A DNA stretch of 64,000 nucleotides from Pseudomonas parasichuanensis (GCF_021601385.1 NZ_BQHO01000012.1:1-64000), one strand, 5' to 3'. Counted from the stretch's first letter, positions 30,317 to 40,329 are shown. Notes: generated from the sequence alone by a model not told the origin. Translations and numbers: made by a program.

Positions 30317-31233
30317 GCGTGGTGGTAAGCCGGTTCTACAAGGAATTCGAGAAGGGCCTTCTGCGCATGCAGGCGGTTCTCAGCTTGGTCCCAGGCGACC
30401 GAACGGGGGTCGTCGAGCAGGTCCTGGCTGATTTCCTCACCACGGTGGGCGGGCAGGCAGTGCATGAACAGGGCATCGGGTGCCGCCAGGTCGAGCAGTG
30501 CGCGGGTGACCTGGTAAGGCGCGAAATGCGCCAGGCGCCGTGCAGTTTCCTCTTCCTGGCCCATGGAAGTCCAGACATCCGTGGTAACCAGGTGGGCGCC
30601 GCGTACGGCTTCCTTGGGGTCACGGATGATCTGCACACGGTCACCGCCCAGTTGCAGGAAGCGTGGATCGGGGTCGTAGCCTTCGGGGCAGGCGATGCGC
30701 AGCTGGAAGTCGAACTGGCGAGCGGCTTCGATATACGAGTTGCACATGTTGAAGCCATCACCGATCCAGGCCACGGTCTTGCCCTGGATCGAGCCGCGGT
30801 GTTCGAGGAAGGTCTGCATGTCGGCCAGCAGCTGGCAGGGGTGCGACTCGTCGGACAGGCCGTTGATCAGCGGCACCCGCGAATGGGCGGCGAATTCGGT
30901 GAGGGTGCTGTGGGCGTGGGTGCGGATCATGACCGCATCGACCATGCTCGACAGCACGATGGCGCTGTCGGCGATCGGTTCGCCGCGGCCCAGCTGGGTG
31001 TCACGTGGCGACAGGAAGATGGCCTGGCCGCCGAGCTGGATCATGCCGGCTTCGAACGATACCCGGGTACGGGTCGAGGATTTTTCGAAGATCATCCCCA
31101 GCACGCGGTTCTTCAGGGGCTCGAACAGCACGCCACGCTTGCGCAGGTCCTTCAGCTCGATGCCTCGGCGGATCACACCGAGCAATTCGTCGGTGGTGAA
31201 ATCCAGCAGGGAGAGAAAGTGCCTAGCGCTCAT
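30313..31233 (-). CDS. argF: Ornithine carbamoyltransferase, anabolic
   Basis: A 306-residue enzyme making citrulline from ornithine and carbamoyl phosphate in arginine synthesis. It has the carbamoyl-phosphate motif [13 protein letters not shown], the ornithine-loop region and the catalytic [10 protein letters not shown]. The size and sequence are those of the anabolic Pseudomonas enzyme rather than the longer catabolic ArcB. The promoter carries an ArgR half-site. argG lies 8 kb away in the same window. Confidence 0.95.
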   Translation of the reverse strand: MSARHFLSLLDFTTDELLGVIRRGIELKDLRKRGVLFEPLKNRVLGMIFEKSSTRTRVSFEAGMIQLGGQAIFLSPRDTQLGRGEPIADSAIVLSSMVDAVMIRTHAHSTLTEFAAHSRVPLINGLSDESHPCQLLADMQTFLEHRGSIQGKTVAWIGDGFNMCNSYIEAARQFDFQLRIACPEGYDPDPRFLQLGGDRVQIIRDPKEAVRGAHLVTTDVWTSMGQEEETARRLAHFAPYQVTRALLDLAAPDALFMHCLPAHRGEEISQDLLDDPRSVAWDQAENRLHAQKALLEFLVEPAYHHA

Positions 31234-31359
31234 GATTGACTACCTTATCTGCAACGGTGTGCAGGTCGACCGTATGGGTTTTGTTGACAACGGGAGAGAC
31301 CTGCGGCGTAAGCCGCACGGGGCGGACGGAATAGGGAAAGGCGCAATACTATAATTAAA

Positions 31360-31375
31360 TGTCGCCTCAAACCAA
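31360..31375 (+). promoter_or_regulatory. ArgR half-site over the argF promoter
   Basis: TGTCGC-N8-AA matches the Pseudomonas ArgR half-site exactly. On the minus strand a plausible argF promoter (TTGGTT, 16-bp spacer, TATAGT, about 31350-31377) overlaps it, so ArgR binding would occlude RNA polymerase. Confidence 0.65.
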
Positions 31376-31398
31376 GAGGGGAAACAGTGTCTCTTTAT

Positions 31399-31446
31399 CA
31401 GCGGGTGTCGTAACCCGCTGCAGGCGCGCTGTTTTTTATTTGCTAC
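31399..31446. other. Hairpin-rich stretch in the argF / oxidoreductase gap
   Basis: CAGCGGGT and ACCCGCTG form a short stem, followed 15 bases later by a T-rich tract on the plus strand. It could be a leftover terminator or the 3' end of a small RNA. I see no convincing promoter. The rest of the 364-bp gap (to 31597) shows nothing clear apart from the argF promoter. Confidence 0.3.
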
Positions 31447-31597
31447 AGGGGTTGTACACGGCCAGGCGCGCGTTTGGCAAACCCGCTGTCGCGAATCGTG
31501 GGCCTGATGTCGGCTGATTCACGCCGCGAAGGGCGCTGGTGAGCCTGGCAGGGGCGGCGCATAGTCGAAGGCCCAGAACAATACGGCAGAGGCGGCC

Positions 31598-33706
31598 ATG
31601 ACCAAGACCCTGCATCACCGAGCCTGTCACCTGTGCGAGGCCATCTGCGGCCTGAACATCGAAGTGAGCCATGAAGCCAACGGCCGGGCGCGGATCAGCT
31701 CGATCAAGGGCGACCCGCAGGACCCGTTCAGCCGTGGGCATATCTGCCCCAAGGCTGTTGCCCTGCAGGATATCCAGGAAGACCCCGACCGCCTGCGCCA
31801 GCCCCATCGGCGTATCGGCAACCAGTGGCAGCCGATTGGCTGGGACGAGGCGTTCACGCTCGCCGCCGAGCGCCTCTGGGCGGTGCAGCAGGCCCATGGG
31901 CACAACGCCGTGGCGGTGTATCAGGGCAACCCCAGCGTGCACAACTATGGGCTGATGACCCACAGCAACTACTTCCTCGGGCTGCTCAAGACGCGCAACC
32001 GCTTCTCTGCCACCTCGGTCGACCAGTTGCCCCAGCACCTGACCAGTCACCTGATGTATGGCCATGGCTTGCTGCTGCCGATCCCGGACATCGATCACAC
32101 CCGCTTCATGTTGATACTCGGTGGCAACCCGCTGGCCTCGAACGGCAGCATCATGACGGTGCCGGATGTGGAGAAGCGGCTGAAGGCGCTGAAGGCCAGG
32201 GGCGGGCGCCTGGTGGTGGTCGACCCGCGGCGCAGCGAAACTGCTGCGATGGCCGATCAGCACCTGTTCATCCGCCCCGGTGGCGATGCGGCGCTTTTGG
32301 CTGCGCTGCTGCATACCCTTTTCACAGAGAACCTCGCCAGCGGCTCGCACCTGCCGGTCAACGGGCTGGAGCGGGTACGGCAAGCCATCGCGCCGTTCGA
32401 TGCCGAGGCGATGAGCGGGCTCTGCGGTATCCCGGCGCGGGACATCCGTCAATTGGCCCGGGATTTCGCCGCTGCCGGGCAGGCGGTGTGCTATGGCCGC
32501 ATGGGCGTGTCCACCCAGGCTTTTGGTTCGCTGTGCCACTGGCTGGTGCAACTGATCAACCTGGTCACCGGCAACCTCGACCGTGAAGGCGGAGCCCTCT
32601 GTACCCAACCTGCGGTAGATCTGGTGGCCAGCACCTCGGGCGGGCATTTCAACCAATGGCAGAGCAGGGTCTCGGGCCTGCCGGAGTATGGCGGTGAGCT
32701 GCCGGTTTCAGCGCTGGCCGAAGAGATCCTCGAGCCGGGCGAAGGGCAGGTACGGGCGCTGGTGACCGTTGCGGGCAACCCGGTGTTGTCCACGCCCAAT
32801 GGGCGGCGCCTGGATCAGGCATTGGACGGGCTCGACTTCATGCTCAGCATCGACCTGTACATCAACGAGACCACCCGCCATGCCGACCTGATCCTGCCCT
32901 CGACCTCGGCGCTGGAAAACGACCATTACGACTCCACTTTCAATCTGCTGGCGGTACGCAATGTGACCCGTTTCAACCGGGCGATCCTGGCCAAGCCCGA
33001 GGGGGCGTTGCACGACTGGGAGATTTTCGTCGGCCTGGCCAAGGCCTTTGCGGCGCGCGCCCAGGCCGAACTGAAGGCGACCATGCCGCCGGCACAGATG
33101 ATCGACTACGCGCTGCGCAAGGGGCCCTATGGCGATGCGTCTGCCTGGAAGCTGTCATTGCAAACCCTTGACCAGCATCCCCATGGCCTCGACCTGGGGC
33201 CGCTGGCGCCGAACCTCGCGGGTCGCTTGCGCACTGCCAGCCAGGCGATCGAGGCAGCACCCATGGCCTTGCTCGAAGACCTGCAGCGGCTTGCCCGGCA
33301 ATTGCCGCCCGAGCCTGGCCAGTTGTTGCTGATTGGCCGTCGCCATGTGCGCAGCAACAATTCGTGGATGCACAACTTCCATCGGCTGGTAAAAGGCAAG
33401 CCGCGCCATCAGTTGCTGATGCACCCGAGCGACCTGCAACAACGTCAACTGCAGGACGGCCAGACGGTACGCGTGCGTTCACGTACCGGTGTGCTCGACG
33501 TACAGGTTCAGGCCAGTGAAGAGATGATGCCGGGCGTGGTCAGCCTGCCCCATGGTTACGGGCATGGGCGCCAGGGCGCCCAGTTGCAGGTGGCCAGCGC
33601 GCAACCCGGGGTGAGCGCCAATGACCTGACCGACGAGCGCCTGCGTGATGGTGTTTCCGGCAATGCGGCACTTAATGGCGTACCGGTGCAGGTGGAGGCC
33701 GCTTAG
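31598..33706 (+). CDS. Molybdopterin oxidoreductase family protein
   Basis: A 702-residue member of the DMSO reductase superfamily (formate dehydrogenase/nitrate reductase-like). The N-terminal [4Fe-4S] motif has C10, C13, C17 and C50, followed by the large bis-MGD domain and a C-terminal MopB-type beta domain (MHPSDLQQRQLQDGQTVRV). No twin-arginine signal is present, so it is cytoplasmic. No electron-transfer subunit or cofactor gene is next to it, and the substrate cannot be deduced. It is a single gene upstream of grxD. Confidence 0.85.
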   Translation: MTKTLHHRACHLCEAICGLNIEVSHEANGRARISSIKGDPQDPFSRGHICPKAVALQDIQEDPDRLRQPHRRIGNQWQPIGWDEAFTLAAERLWAVQQAHGHNAVAVYQGNPSVHNYGLMTHSNYFLGLLKTRNRFSATSVDQLPQHLTSHLMYGHGLLLPIPDIDHTRFMLILGGNPLASNGSIMTVPDVEKRLKALKARGGRLVVVDPRRSETAAMADQHLFIRPGGDAALLAALLHTLFTENLASGSHLPVNGLERVRQAIAPFDAEAMSGLCGIPARDIRQLARDFAAAGQAVCYGRMGVSTQAFGSLCHWLVQLINLVTGNLDREGGALCTQPAVDLVASTSGGHFNQWQSRVSGLPEYGGELPVSALAEEILEPGEGQVRALVTVAGNPVLSTPNGRRLDQALDGLDFMLSIDLYINETTRHADLILPSTSALENDHYDSTFNLLAVRNVTRFNRAILAKPEGALHDWEIFVGLAKAFAARAQAELKATMPPAQMIDYALRKGPYGDASAWKLSLQTLDQHPHGLDLGPLAPNLAGRLRTASQAIEAAPMALLEDLQRLARQLPPEPGQLLLIGRRHVRSNNSWMHNFHRLVKGKPRHQLLMHPSDLQQRQLQDGQTVRVRSRTGVLDVQVQASEEMMPGVVSLPHGYGHGRQGAQLQVASAQPGVSANDLTDERLRDGVSGNAALNGVPVQVEAA

Positions 33707-33797
33707 AGGCCGGCAAGGCCGAGCATGCCGCTCGGGTTTCCGATACAATGCGTCACCGTGCCGACAACCAAGTCGGAAAGTTCAGCCGAGGTGCTTC

Positions 33798-34133
33798 ATG
33801 GATATCATCGAAACAATCAAAGAGCAGATCGCCAACAACACCATTCTGCTTTACATGAAAGGCTCGCCGAATGCCCCGCAGTGCGGCTTTTCGGCCAAGG
33901 CATCGCAAGCGGTGATGGGCTGTGGCGAGAAGTTCGCCTACGTCGACATCCTGCAGAACCCGGAAATCCGCGCCAACCTGCCCAAGTACGCCAACTGGCC
34001 AACCTTCCCGCAACTGTGGGTGGCCGGTGAGCTGGTCGGCGGTAGCGACATCATGCTGGAAATGTTCGAAAAGGGTGAGCTGCAAGCCCTGATCAAGGAC
34101 GCGGCTGCCAAGGCCAAGGCCTCCGAGGCCTGA
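33798..34133 (+). CDS. grxD: Monothiol glutaredoxin Grx4
   Basis: A 111-residue CGFS-type glutaredoxin; the active-site cysteine is C29. With glutathione and BolA proteins it carries [2Fe-2S] clusters rather than acting mainly as a reductase. The ATG at 33798 follows GAGG by seven bases. It opens the iron/redox cluster (bfr, bfd, peroxiredoxin). A strong terminator follows. Confidence 0.94.
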   Translation: MDIIETIKEQIANNTILLYMKGSPNAPQCGFSAKASQAVMGCGEKFAYVDILQNPEIRANLPKYANWPTFPQLWVAGELVGGSDIMLEMFEKGELQALIKDAAAKAKASEA

Positions 34134-34157
34134 TTCCAGCGTTAGTTCGCCGGAATG

Positions 34158-34186
34158 CAAAAGCCCCGCATATGCGGGGCTTTTTG
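34158..34186 (+). terminator. Rho-independent terminator of grxD
   Basis: AAGCCCCGCA-TA-TGCGGGGCTTTTT. Confidence 0.88.
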
Positions 34187-34191
34187 TTGCC

Positions 34192-34256
34192 TGTAGGAGC
34201 GGCCTTGTGCCGCGAAAGGACCGCGCAGCGGGCCCTGGCAAAGCCTCTCCCACAGG
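34192..34256. repeat. Partial REP element
   Basis: CTGTAGGAGCGGCCTTGTGC is intact but the facing copy (GCCTCTCCCACAGG) is degenerate. Confidence 0.6.
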
Positions 34257-34262
34257 CCCAAT

Positions 34263-34290
34263 AAAAAAGCCCCGCACTTGGCGGGGCTTT
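34263..34290 (-). terminator. Rho-independent terminator of bfr
   Basis: On the minus strand AAAGCCCCGCC-AAGT-GCGGGGCTTTTTT lies 18 bp after the bacterioferritin stop. Confidence 0.88.
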
Positions 34291-34307
34291 GGCGTATCTG
34301 GCGAGCG

Positions 34308-34781
34308 TTACTCTTCGCCCATCTGCGACTGCAGGTAGTTCTCGAGGGTGATCTTGTCGATCAGGCCCAGCTGGGTTTCCAGCCAGTCGATGTGCTCTTC
34401 CTGGTCTTCGAGGATGTCTTCGAGCACATCGCGCGAGCCGAAGTCGCCTGCCGTTTCACAGTGGGCGATGGCGGCTTTCAGGTCGGCGTGGGCTTTTTTC
34501 TCAAGCTTCAGGTCGCACTCGAGCATCTCTTTGGTGTGCTCGCCGATCATCAGCTTGCCCAGGTCCTGGACATTGGGGATGCCTTCGAGGAAGAGGATGC
34601 GCTTGATCAGCTTGTCAGCGTCCTTCATCGCCTGGATGGACTCTTTGTACTCGAGTTTGCCGATCTTGTTCAGGCCCCAATCTTCGTACATGCGCGCGTG
34701 CAGGAAGTACTGGTTGATTGCGACCAGCTCGTTTCCGAGGATCTTGTTGAGATGCTGGATGACGCTTACGTCGCCTTTCAT
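34308..34781 (-). CDS. bfr: Bacterioferritin, heme-binding subunit with degenerate ferroxidase site
   Basis: A 157-residue bacterioferritin. The heme ligand M52 is present (QAMKDAD). Of the six usual ferroxidase ligands, E18, E94 and H130 are kept, but E51, H54 and E127 are A51, D54 and Q127, with the codons checked in the DNA. This pattern matches the beta-type subunit described in P. putida, which binds heme and co-assembles with a ferroxidase-competent alpha subunit encoded elsewhere. The store would be mobilised through Bfd, encoded next to it. Two Bfr types in one genome is family knowledge; the partner is not in this window. Confidence 0.88.
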   Translation of the reverse strand: MKGDVSVIQHLNKILGNELVAINQYFLHARMYEDWGLNKIGKLEYKESIQAMKDADKLIKRILFLEGIPNVQDLGKLMIGEHTKEMLECDLKLEKKAHADLKAAIAHCETAGDFGSRDVLEDILEDQEEHIDWLETQLGLIDKITLENYLQSQMGEE

Positions 34782-34940
34782 GATGGGGTCCTGCCCTGTA
34801 GAAGTTGAGCCAATGAAAACAAGTTTGAGCCCGACAACTACCTATGTCAAACCTAAGTGATTGAATAATAAGTGAAAATTAATCGGAATAAGAATGTTTG
34901 TGAAACGCGTTAGGGCGCTAACTTATTGAAATACAGGTAT

Positions 34941-34967
34941 AAAAAAACCGGGCACTGGGCCCGGTTC
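34941..34967 (-). terminator. Rho-independent terminator of bfd
   Basis: On the minus strand GAACCGGGCCCAGTGCCCGG is followed by TTTTTTT. Confidence 0.88.
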
Positions 34968-34981
34968 TTCGAAATTCATTT

Positions 34982-35203
34982 TTACGCCGCGTTGAATTCA
35001 ACGGGGTAGGGGAGCGCAGCCTGTTGGCTGAGTTGCAGCTCGGTCAGCGTCTCACGCACCACCTGTTTGGCGAGGCAGGCGCATTTACCGCATTGGCTGG
35101 CGACGTTGGTGGCGGCGCGGACATCCTTGTAGCTGCAGCATCCTTCGTAGATCGCATCGCGGATCTGTCCATCGGTGACACCGACACAGAGACACACATA
35201 CAT
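34982..35203 (-). CDS. bfd: Bacterioferritin-associated ferredoxin
   Basis: A 73-residue [2Fe-2S] protein. C4 and C6 (VCLCVGVT) plus the C-x2-C pair in QCGKCAC give the four cluster cysteines typical of Bfd. It docks on bacterioferritin and donates electrons to the heme to release iron. It is expressed when iron is scarce; the Fur box 40 bp upstream agrees with that. Confidence 0.95.
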   Translation of the reverse strand: MYVCLCVGVTDGQIRDAIYEGCCSYKDVRAATNVASQCGKCACLAKQVVRETLTELQLSQQAALPYPVEFNAA

Positions 35204-35242
35204 AAAGGCTGACCATTACGGTTGGATTCGATGGGTTGGAGA

Positions 35243-35262
35243 GTAATGGTAATGAGAATGCT
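35243..35262 (-). promoter_or_regulatory. Fur box upstream of bfd
   Basis: The plus strand reads GTAATGGTAATGAGAATGC, close to the 19-bp Fur consensus with its GATAAT-type hexamers. Placed 40 bp before the bfd start, it would repress bfd in iron-replete cells. Confidence 0.75.
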
Positions 35263-35418
35263 TGTCAAAGCACTTTCTGAAAGGGCCGTCCTTGAGCGAC
35301 CGATGGTAGAGATTCGGCCTGTCACCAGAAGCCGTGTATGATGGTCGGCCTTTGCCGGATCCGGGGGAACTCACTTGAGCCCGGGCAAGGTTTTTCACCC
35401 CTCATCAGGAGAAATCGA

Positions 35419-36021
35419 ATGAGCGTACTCGTTGGTAAACAAGCCCCTGACTTCACCGTTCCAGCCGTGCTGGGCAACGGCGAAATCGTCGACAGCTTCA
35501 ACCTGGCCTCGGCCATCAAAGGCAAGTACGGCCTGGTGTTCTTCTACCCGCTGGACTTCACCTTCGTTTGCCCGTCCGAGCTGATCGCCCTGGACAACCG
35601 TATCCCTGACTTCCAGGCCCGCAACGTGGAAGTGATCGGCGTGTCGATCGACTCGCACTTCACCCACAACGCCTGGCGTAACACCCCGGTCAACAACGGC
35701 GGCATCGGCCAGGTCAAATACACCCTGGCAGCCGACATGACCCACGAAATCTGCAAGGCCTACGATGTCGAGTCCGAAGGCGGCGTGGCCTTCCGTGGCG
35801 CCTTCCTGATCGACACCAACGGTGTTGTCCGTTCGCAGATCGTCAACGACCTGCCACTGGGCCGCAACATGGACGAGCTGCTGCGCCTGGTCGACGCCCT
35901 GCAATTCCACGAAGAGCACGGCGAAGTCTGCCCGGCCAACTGGAAAAAAGGCGACAAGGGCATGAACGCTTCGCCGGAAGGCGTTGCCGCTTACCTGAGC
36001 GAGAACGCTGGCAAGCTGTAA
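35419..36021 (+). CDS. Typical 2-Cys peroxiredoxin
   Basis: A 200-residue AhpC/Prx1-class thiol peroxidase. The peroxidatic cysteine is C51 (DFTFVCPSE) and the resolving cysteine lies in EVCPANW near residue 171. It reduces hydrogen peroxide and organic peroxides, probably with thioredoxin. The ATG at 35419 follows AGGAG. The position beside bfd and bfr suits protection against iron-driven oxidative stress. A strong terminator follows. Confidence 0.93.
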   Translation: MSVLVGKQAPDFTVPAVLGNGEIVDSFNLASAIKGKYGLVFFYPLDFTFVCPSELIALDNRIPDFQARNVEVIGVSIDSHFTHNAWRNTPVNNGGIGQVKYTLAADMTHEICKAYDVESEGGVAFRGAFLIDTNGVVRSQIVNDLPLGRNMDELLRLVDALQFHEEHGEVCPANWKKGDKGMNASPEGVAAYLSENAGKL

Positions 36022-36034
36022 TTGTCGAGCGCAT

Positions 36035-36066
36035 AAAAAAACCGGCCCTGGTGGCCGGTTTTTTTA
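36035..36066 (+). terminator. Rho-independent terminator of the peroxiredoxin gene
   Basis: AAAAAACCGGCC-CTGGT-GGCCGGTTTTTTT; T-runs on both strands suggest it serves the convergent rnt as well. Confidence 0.88.
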
Positions 36067-36068
36067 TG

Positions 36069-36147
36069 CTTCAAGTTTCAAGCTGCAAGCGTCAAGAAAA
36101 AGCACTGCGTACGCGGGTTGCTCTTTCTTGTCGCTTGAAGCTTGCGG
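36069..36147. repeat. CAAGCTGCAAGC-type palindromic repeat
   Basis: CAAGCTGCAAGCGTCAAG on the left faces CTTGTCGCTTGAAGCTTG on the right. A related palindrome occurs at 60238-60319. It is a repeat family distinct from the GGAGCGG REPs. Confidence 0.65.
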
Positions 36148-36148
36148 C

Positions 36149-36823
36149 TTAGTCGTTGAAATCGCGCCAGCCGCCCATTTCTTTCCAGCGGTTGACGATG
36201 CCGCAGAACAGCTCGGCGGTCTTCTCGGTGTCGTAGCGCGCCGAGTGCGCCTCGCGGCCATCGAAGTCGATGTCGGCGCTCTGGCAGGCCCGTGCCAGCA
36301 CGGTCTGGCCGTATGCCAGGCCGGCCAGTGTTGCGGTGTCGAAGCTGGAGAAGGGGTGGAACGGGTTGCGCTTGAGGTCGTGGCGGGCCACGGCGGCATT
36401 GAGGAAGCCCAGGTCGAAGCTGCTGTTGTGGCCGACCAGGATCGCCCGCTTGCAGCCGTTGGCCTTGAGTGCCTTGCGCACGCCGCGGAAGATGTCGGTG
36501 AGCGCGCTTTCTTCACTCACTGCCATGCGCAGTGGGTGGTCCAGCTTGATCCCGGTGAATTCCAGGGCGGCCTGCTCGATGTTGGCACCTTCGAACGGTT
36601 CGACCCGGAAGAAGTAGGTGTGCTCGGGGAACAGGAAGCCTTTTTCGTCCATGCCGATGGTCACCGCGGCGATTTCCAGCAGGGCGTCGGTGGCGCTGTT
36701 GAAGCCGCCCGTCTCGACATCCACCACTACCGGCAGATAACCGCGGAAGCGTTCGGCCATTGGATGGCGCGAGCCGCTGCTGACCTGGCTGTCCTGATCG
36801 TCGTCGTAGAGGTCTTCGCTCAC
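36149..36823 (-). CDS. rnt: Ribonuclease T
   Basis: A 224-residue DEDDh 3'-5' exonuclease. Exo I reads [11 protein letters not shown], Exo II is around HNSSFDLGF, and the final H/D pair lies in [12 protein letters not shown]. It trims the 3' ends of tRNA and other stable RNAs. Its start overlaps the pyrC stop by 4 bp. Confidence 0.94.
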   Translation of the reverse strand: MSEDLYDDDQDSQVSSGSRHPMAERFRGYLPVVVDVETGGFNSATDALLEIAAVTIGMDEKGFLFPEHTYFFRVEPFEGANIEQAALEFTGIKLDHPLRMAVSEESALTDIFRGVRKALKANGCKRAILVGHNSSFDLGFLNAAVARHDLKRNPFHPFSSFDTATLAGLAYGQTVLARACQSADIDFDGREAHSARYDTEKTAELFCGIVNRWKEMGGWRDFND

Positions 36824-37866
36824 GCGTTTTCCTCCAGCAGGCGCCAGCGCAGTTTTTCACCGGCGCGCAGTGGGATCACGGTGTTGTCGCCGAACGGCAG
36901 GCTGGCGGGAGCCGTCCATTCTTCACGCACCAGGGTGATGGTGTCGGTGTTGCGCGGCAAGCCGTAGAAGTCCGGGCCATGCTTGCTGGCAAAGCCTTCG
37001 AGCTTGTCCAGCGCATTGCGCTGTTCGAATGCCTCGGCATACATCTCGATGGCGGCGTAGGCGGTGTAGCAGCCAGCGCAGCCGCAGGCGGCTTCCTTGG
37101 CGTGCTGGGCGTGGGGGGCGGAGTCGGTGCCGAGGAAGAACTTCGGGTTGCCACTGGTGGCCGCGTCCAGCAACGCCACCTGGTGGGTGTTGCGCTTGAG
37201 GATCGGCAGGCAATAGAAGTGCGGGCGGATGCCGCCGACCAGCATGTGGTTGCGGTTGTACAGCAGGTGCTGGGCGGTGATGGTCGCGCCGACGTTGGCC
37301 GGGGCCTCGGTGACGAACTGCGCGGCGTCACTGGTGGTGATGTGCTCGAAGACCACCTTCAACGTGGGGAAGCGCTCGACCAGGCGGCGCATGTGCTCGT
37401 CGATGAAGCGCTTCTCACGGTCGAACACGTCGATCTCGCTGCGCGTCACTTCACCATGCACCAGCAGGGGCAGGCCGGTTTCGGCCAGGGCCTCGATCGC
37501 CGGGAAGATGTTGTCGATGCTGGTCACGCCGGAATCGGAGTTGGTGGTGGCGCCGGCCGGGTATAGCTTGGCGGCGTACACGATGCCGCTGGCCTTGGCC
37601 GCGCGGACATCGTCGGCGCTGGTGCGGTCGGTGAGGTAGAGCACCATCAGCGGCTGGAAGTTGCTGCCGGCCGGACACGCTGCGAGGATGCGCTCACGGT
37701 AGGCGCCGGCTTCGGCGGCGTTGCGCACCGGGGGCACGAGGTTGGGCATGATGATGGCACGGGCGAAGGTGCGCGCCACGTCGCCAACGGTATGTGGCAA
37801 GACGGCACCATCGCGCAGATGGATGTGCCAGTCGTCGGGGCGCAGGAGGGTCAGGCGATCGGACAT
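36820..37866 (-). CDS. pyrC: Dihydroorotase
   Basis: A 348-residue class II dihydroorotase for pyrimidine synthesis. It has the metal-site motif [10 protein letters not shown] at the N-terminus, HGEVT in the middle and GTDSAPH towards the C-terminus. It is first of the pyrC-rnt pair on the minus strand and divergent from motY. Confidence 0.95.
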   Translation of the reverse strand: MSDRLTLLRPDDWHIHLRDGAVLPHTVGDVARTFARAIIMPNLVPPVRNAAEAGAYRERILAACPAGSNFQPLMVLYLTDRTSADDVRAAKASGIVYAAKLYPAGATTNSDSGVTSIDNIFPAIEALAETGLPLLVHGEVTRSEIDVFDREKRFIDEHMRRLVERFPTLKVVFEHITTSDAAQFVTEAPANVGATITAQHLLYNRNHMLVGGIRPHFYCLPILKRNTHQVALLDAATSGNPKFFLGTDSAPHAQHAKEAACGCAGCYTAYAAIEMYAEAFEQRNALDKLEGFASKHGPDFYGLPRNTDTITLVREEWTAPASLPFGDNTVIPLRAGEKLRWRLLEENA

Positions 37867-37996
37867 TGGGGATTCCAGGCGGGTCGAACTCAGAAGCCAA
37901 TGCTACCGGAAAACCCTTGGACGAGCACGGCTATCAAGTTTTCCAGCCAGCGTCCGATAGCGTTGATGTAAGCCGTCAGAATCTGTGGAGCCGCCC

Positions 37997-38968
37997 GTGC
38001 GCCAGCGTTACCTAGCCCTGTTCACCCTTGTCGCCAGCCTGCCGGCCGGGGCACTCACCTTCCAGACTCGCGTGGAGCATGTCACCTGGAATGTCGAGGG
38101 TGACCAGTTCGAATGCCGTCTGGTTCAGCCGATCGATGGTTTCGGCAGTGGCGAGTTCGTGCGCCGTGCCGGCGAGCTGCCGACCTTCCAGCTGCGCTCC
38201 AGCAGTAACGTGCTCGGTGCCGGGTCCGCCACGTTGTTGGCGGCAGCCGCACCGTGGCAGCCGGGCCGTGCCGACATCAATCTCGGGGCTGTGCGCATGG
38301 GCCGCACGGGTGTGCTGTTCACGTCCTCGCAAGGCCAGGCGAGCCGCTTGATCAATGGCTTGCTCGATGGTCGCAGCACGGTGGTGCGCAACTATGCCGG
38401 TGAAGGCGGGCGAGCCATGGAAGTGCGGGTGCTTCCGGTCAGTTTTGCCAAGGCCTACAGCGATTACCAGCTTTGTGCGAACAAGCTGCTGCCGATGAAT
38501 TACGACCAGATTCGTCAGACCCAGGTCGGCTTCCCCGGCAGTGGTTTCGAGTTGGACAGCTCGGCGCGTGTACGCCTGGACGTGATTCTCGACTACCTGA
38601 AGGCCGACCCGACGGTCAATCACATCGAACTCGACGGCCACTCCGACAATAGTGGCAACCGCCTGACCAACCGTGACGCTTCGCGCCGTCGTGCCCTGGC
38701 GGTCGCCGAGTACTTCAAGGCGCATGGCATCGCCGAAGAGCAGATCACCGTGCGCTTCCATGGCGAGCGCTACCCCTTGGCCAAGAACAACAGCGCGGCC
38801 AACCGTGCGCGCAACCGTCGGGTCAACATCCAGCTCGATCGGGTGGCCCCGGTCGAGAAGCCGGTCCCGGCTGCAGCGCCGGCAGTTCCCGCTGCAGCGC
38901 CTGCGCCAGCGGCCACGACCACACCGGCAGCCGCACCGGTCCAGCAGGCTCCTGCCAAGCAGGGTTGA
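37997..38968 (+). CDS. motY: Flagellar stator-associated protein MotY
   Basis: A 323-residue exported protein. A signal peptide covers about residues 1-20 and the MotY N-terminal domain follows. The OmpA-like peptidoglycan-binding domain ([10 protein letters not shown]…[12 protein letters not shown]) lies at about 180-290. A low-complexity Ala/Pro tail of about 35 residues ends the protein. MotY forms the T-ring around the motor and is needed to stabilise the MotAB/CD stators. GTG at 37997 is preferred to the upstream GTG at 37985, because TGGAG falls six bases before it. Confidence 0.88.
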   Translation: MRQRYLALFTLVASLPAGALTFQTRVEHVTWNVEGDQFECRLVQPIDGFGSGEFVRRAGELPTFQLRSSSNVLGAGSATLLAAAAPWQPGRADINLGAVRMGRTGVLFTSSQGQASRLINGLLDGRSTVVRNYAGEGGRAMEVRVLPVSFAKAYSDYQLCANKLLPMNYDQIRQTQVGFPGSGFELDSSARVRLDVILDYLKADPTVNHIELDGHSDNSGNRLTNRDASRRRALAVAEYFKAHGIAEEQITVRFHGERYPLAKNNSAANRARNRRVNIQLDRVAPVEKPVPAAAPAVPAAAPAPAATTTPAAAPVQQAPAKQG

Positions 38969-39096
38969 GTGCGACCACTGGTCGCGCTGTCGACAGTTCC
39001 TGTCGCTTTGTCGTCACAAGCTGTCGCCCCACTGTAATTTTTGCGGCAAGGCCGTTAGAATCGAAGGCTTTCCGTACAACCCCGTGGAGTGATGGC

Positions 39097-40314
39097 ATGG
39101 CGGACGTAAAAAAGGTCGTACTGGCGTATTCCGGCGGCCTTGATACTTCGGTGATTCTCAAGTGGCTGCAGGACACTTACAACTGCGAAGTGGTGACCTT
39201 CACCGCTGACCTGGGTCAGGGCGAAGAGGTCGAGCCGGCCCGCGCCAAAGCCCAGGCAATGGGCGTTAAAGAAATCTACATCGATGACCTGCGCGAAGAA
39301 TTCGTGCGTGACTTCGTGTTCCCGATGTTCCGCGCCAACACCGTCTACGAAGGCGAGTACCTGCTGGGTACCTCCATCGCTCGTCCGCTGATCGCCAAGC
39401 GCCTGATCGAAATCGCCAACGAAACCGGCGCCGACGCCATTTCCCACGGTGCCACCGGCAAGGGTAACGACCAGGTGCGTTTCGAGCTGGGTGCCTACGC
39501 GCTCAAGCCAGGCGTCAAGGTCATCGCCCCATGGCGCGAGTGGGACCTGCTGTCCCGCGAGAAGCTGATGGACTACGCCGAGAAGCACGGCATCCCGATC
39601 GAGCGTCACGGCAAGAAGAAGTCGCCGTACTCGATGGACGCCAACCTGCTGCACATCTCCTACGAAGGCGGTGTCCTGGAAGATACCTGGACCGAGCACG
39701 AGGAAGACATGTGGAAATGGAGCGTCTCGCCTGAGAACGCCCCGGACCAGGCCACCTACATCGAGCTGACCTACCGCAACGGTGACATCGTTGCCATCGA
39801 TGGCGTCGAGAAGTCCCCGGCCACTGTGCTGGCCGACCTCAACCGCATCGGCGGCGCCAACGGTATCGGCCGTCTCGACATCGTCGAGAACCGCTACGTC
39901 GGCATGAAGTCCCGCGGCTGCTACGAGACCCCTGGCGGCACCATCATGCTCAAGGCCCACCGTGCCATCGAGTCGATCACCCTGGACCGCGAAGTCGCTC
40001 ACCTGAAAGATGAGCTGATGCCGAAGTATGCCAGCCTGATCTACACCGGCTACTGGTGGAGCCCGGAGCGTCTGATGCTGCAGCAGATGATCGACGCCTC
40101 GCAGGTGAACGTGAATGGTGTGGTTCGCCTGAAACTGTACAAAGGCAATGTCGTGGTTGTCGGTCGCAAGTCGGACGACTCGCTGTTCGACGCCAACATC
40201 GCCACCTTCGAAGAAGATGGCGGCGCCTACAACCAGGCCGACGCTGCTGGCTTCATCAAGCTCAATGCACTGCGTATGCGCATTGCGGCCAACAAAGGCC
40301 GTTCGATGCTCTGA
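39097..40314 (+). CDS. argG: Argininosuccinate synthase
   Basis: A 405-residue enzyme joining citrulline and aspartate with ATP. The N-terminal PP-loop reads AYSGGLDTS, followed by [10 protein letters not shown]. It is the next step after ArgF, also in this window. The ATG at 39097 begins [11 protein letters not shown] strong terminator follows. Confidence 0.96.
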   Translation: MADVKKVVLAYSGGLDTSVILKWLQDTYNCEVVTFTADLGQGEEVEPARAKAQAMGVKEIYIDDLREEFVRDFVFPMFRANTVYEGEYLLGTSIARPLIAKRLIEIANETGADAISHGATGKGNDQVRFELGAYALKPGVKVIAPWREWDLLSREKLMDYAEKHGIPIERHGKKKSPYSMDANLLHISYEGGVLEDTWTEHEEDMWKWSVSPENAPDQATYIELTYRNGDIVAIDGVEKSPATVLADLNRIGGANGIGRLDIVENRYVGMKSRGCYETPGGTIMLKAHRAIESITLDREVAHLKDELMPKYASLIYTGYWWSPERLMLQQMIDASQVNVNGVVRLKLYKGNVVVVGRKSDDSLFDANIATFEEDGGAYNQADAAGFIKLNALRMRIAANKGRSML

Positions 40315-40329
40315 GCATCCAGCTGAAAA

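Noticed and set aside
31399-31446. Small RNA gene upstream of the molybdopterin oxidoreductase
   Set aside because: The hairpin is short, the T-tract is offset, and no promoter is visible; kept only as a low-confidence note.
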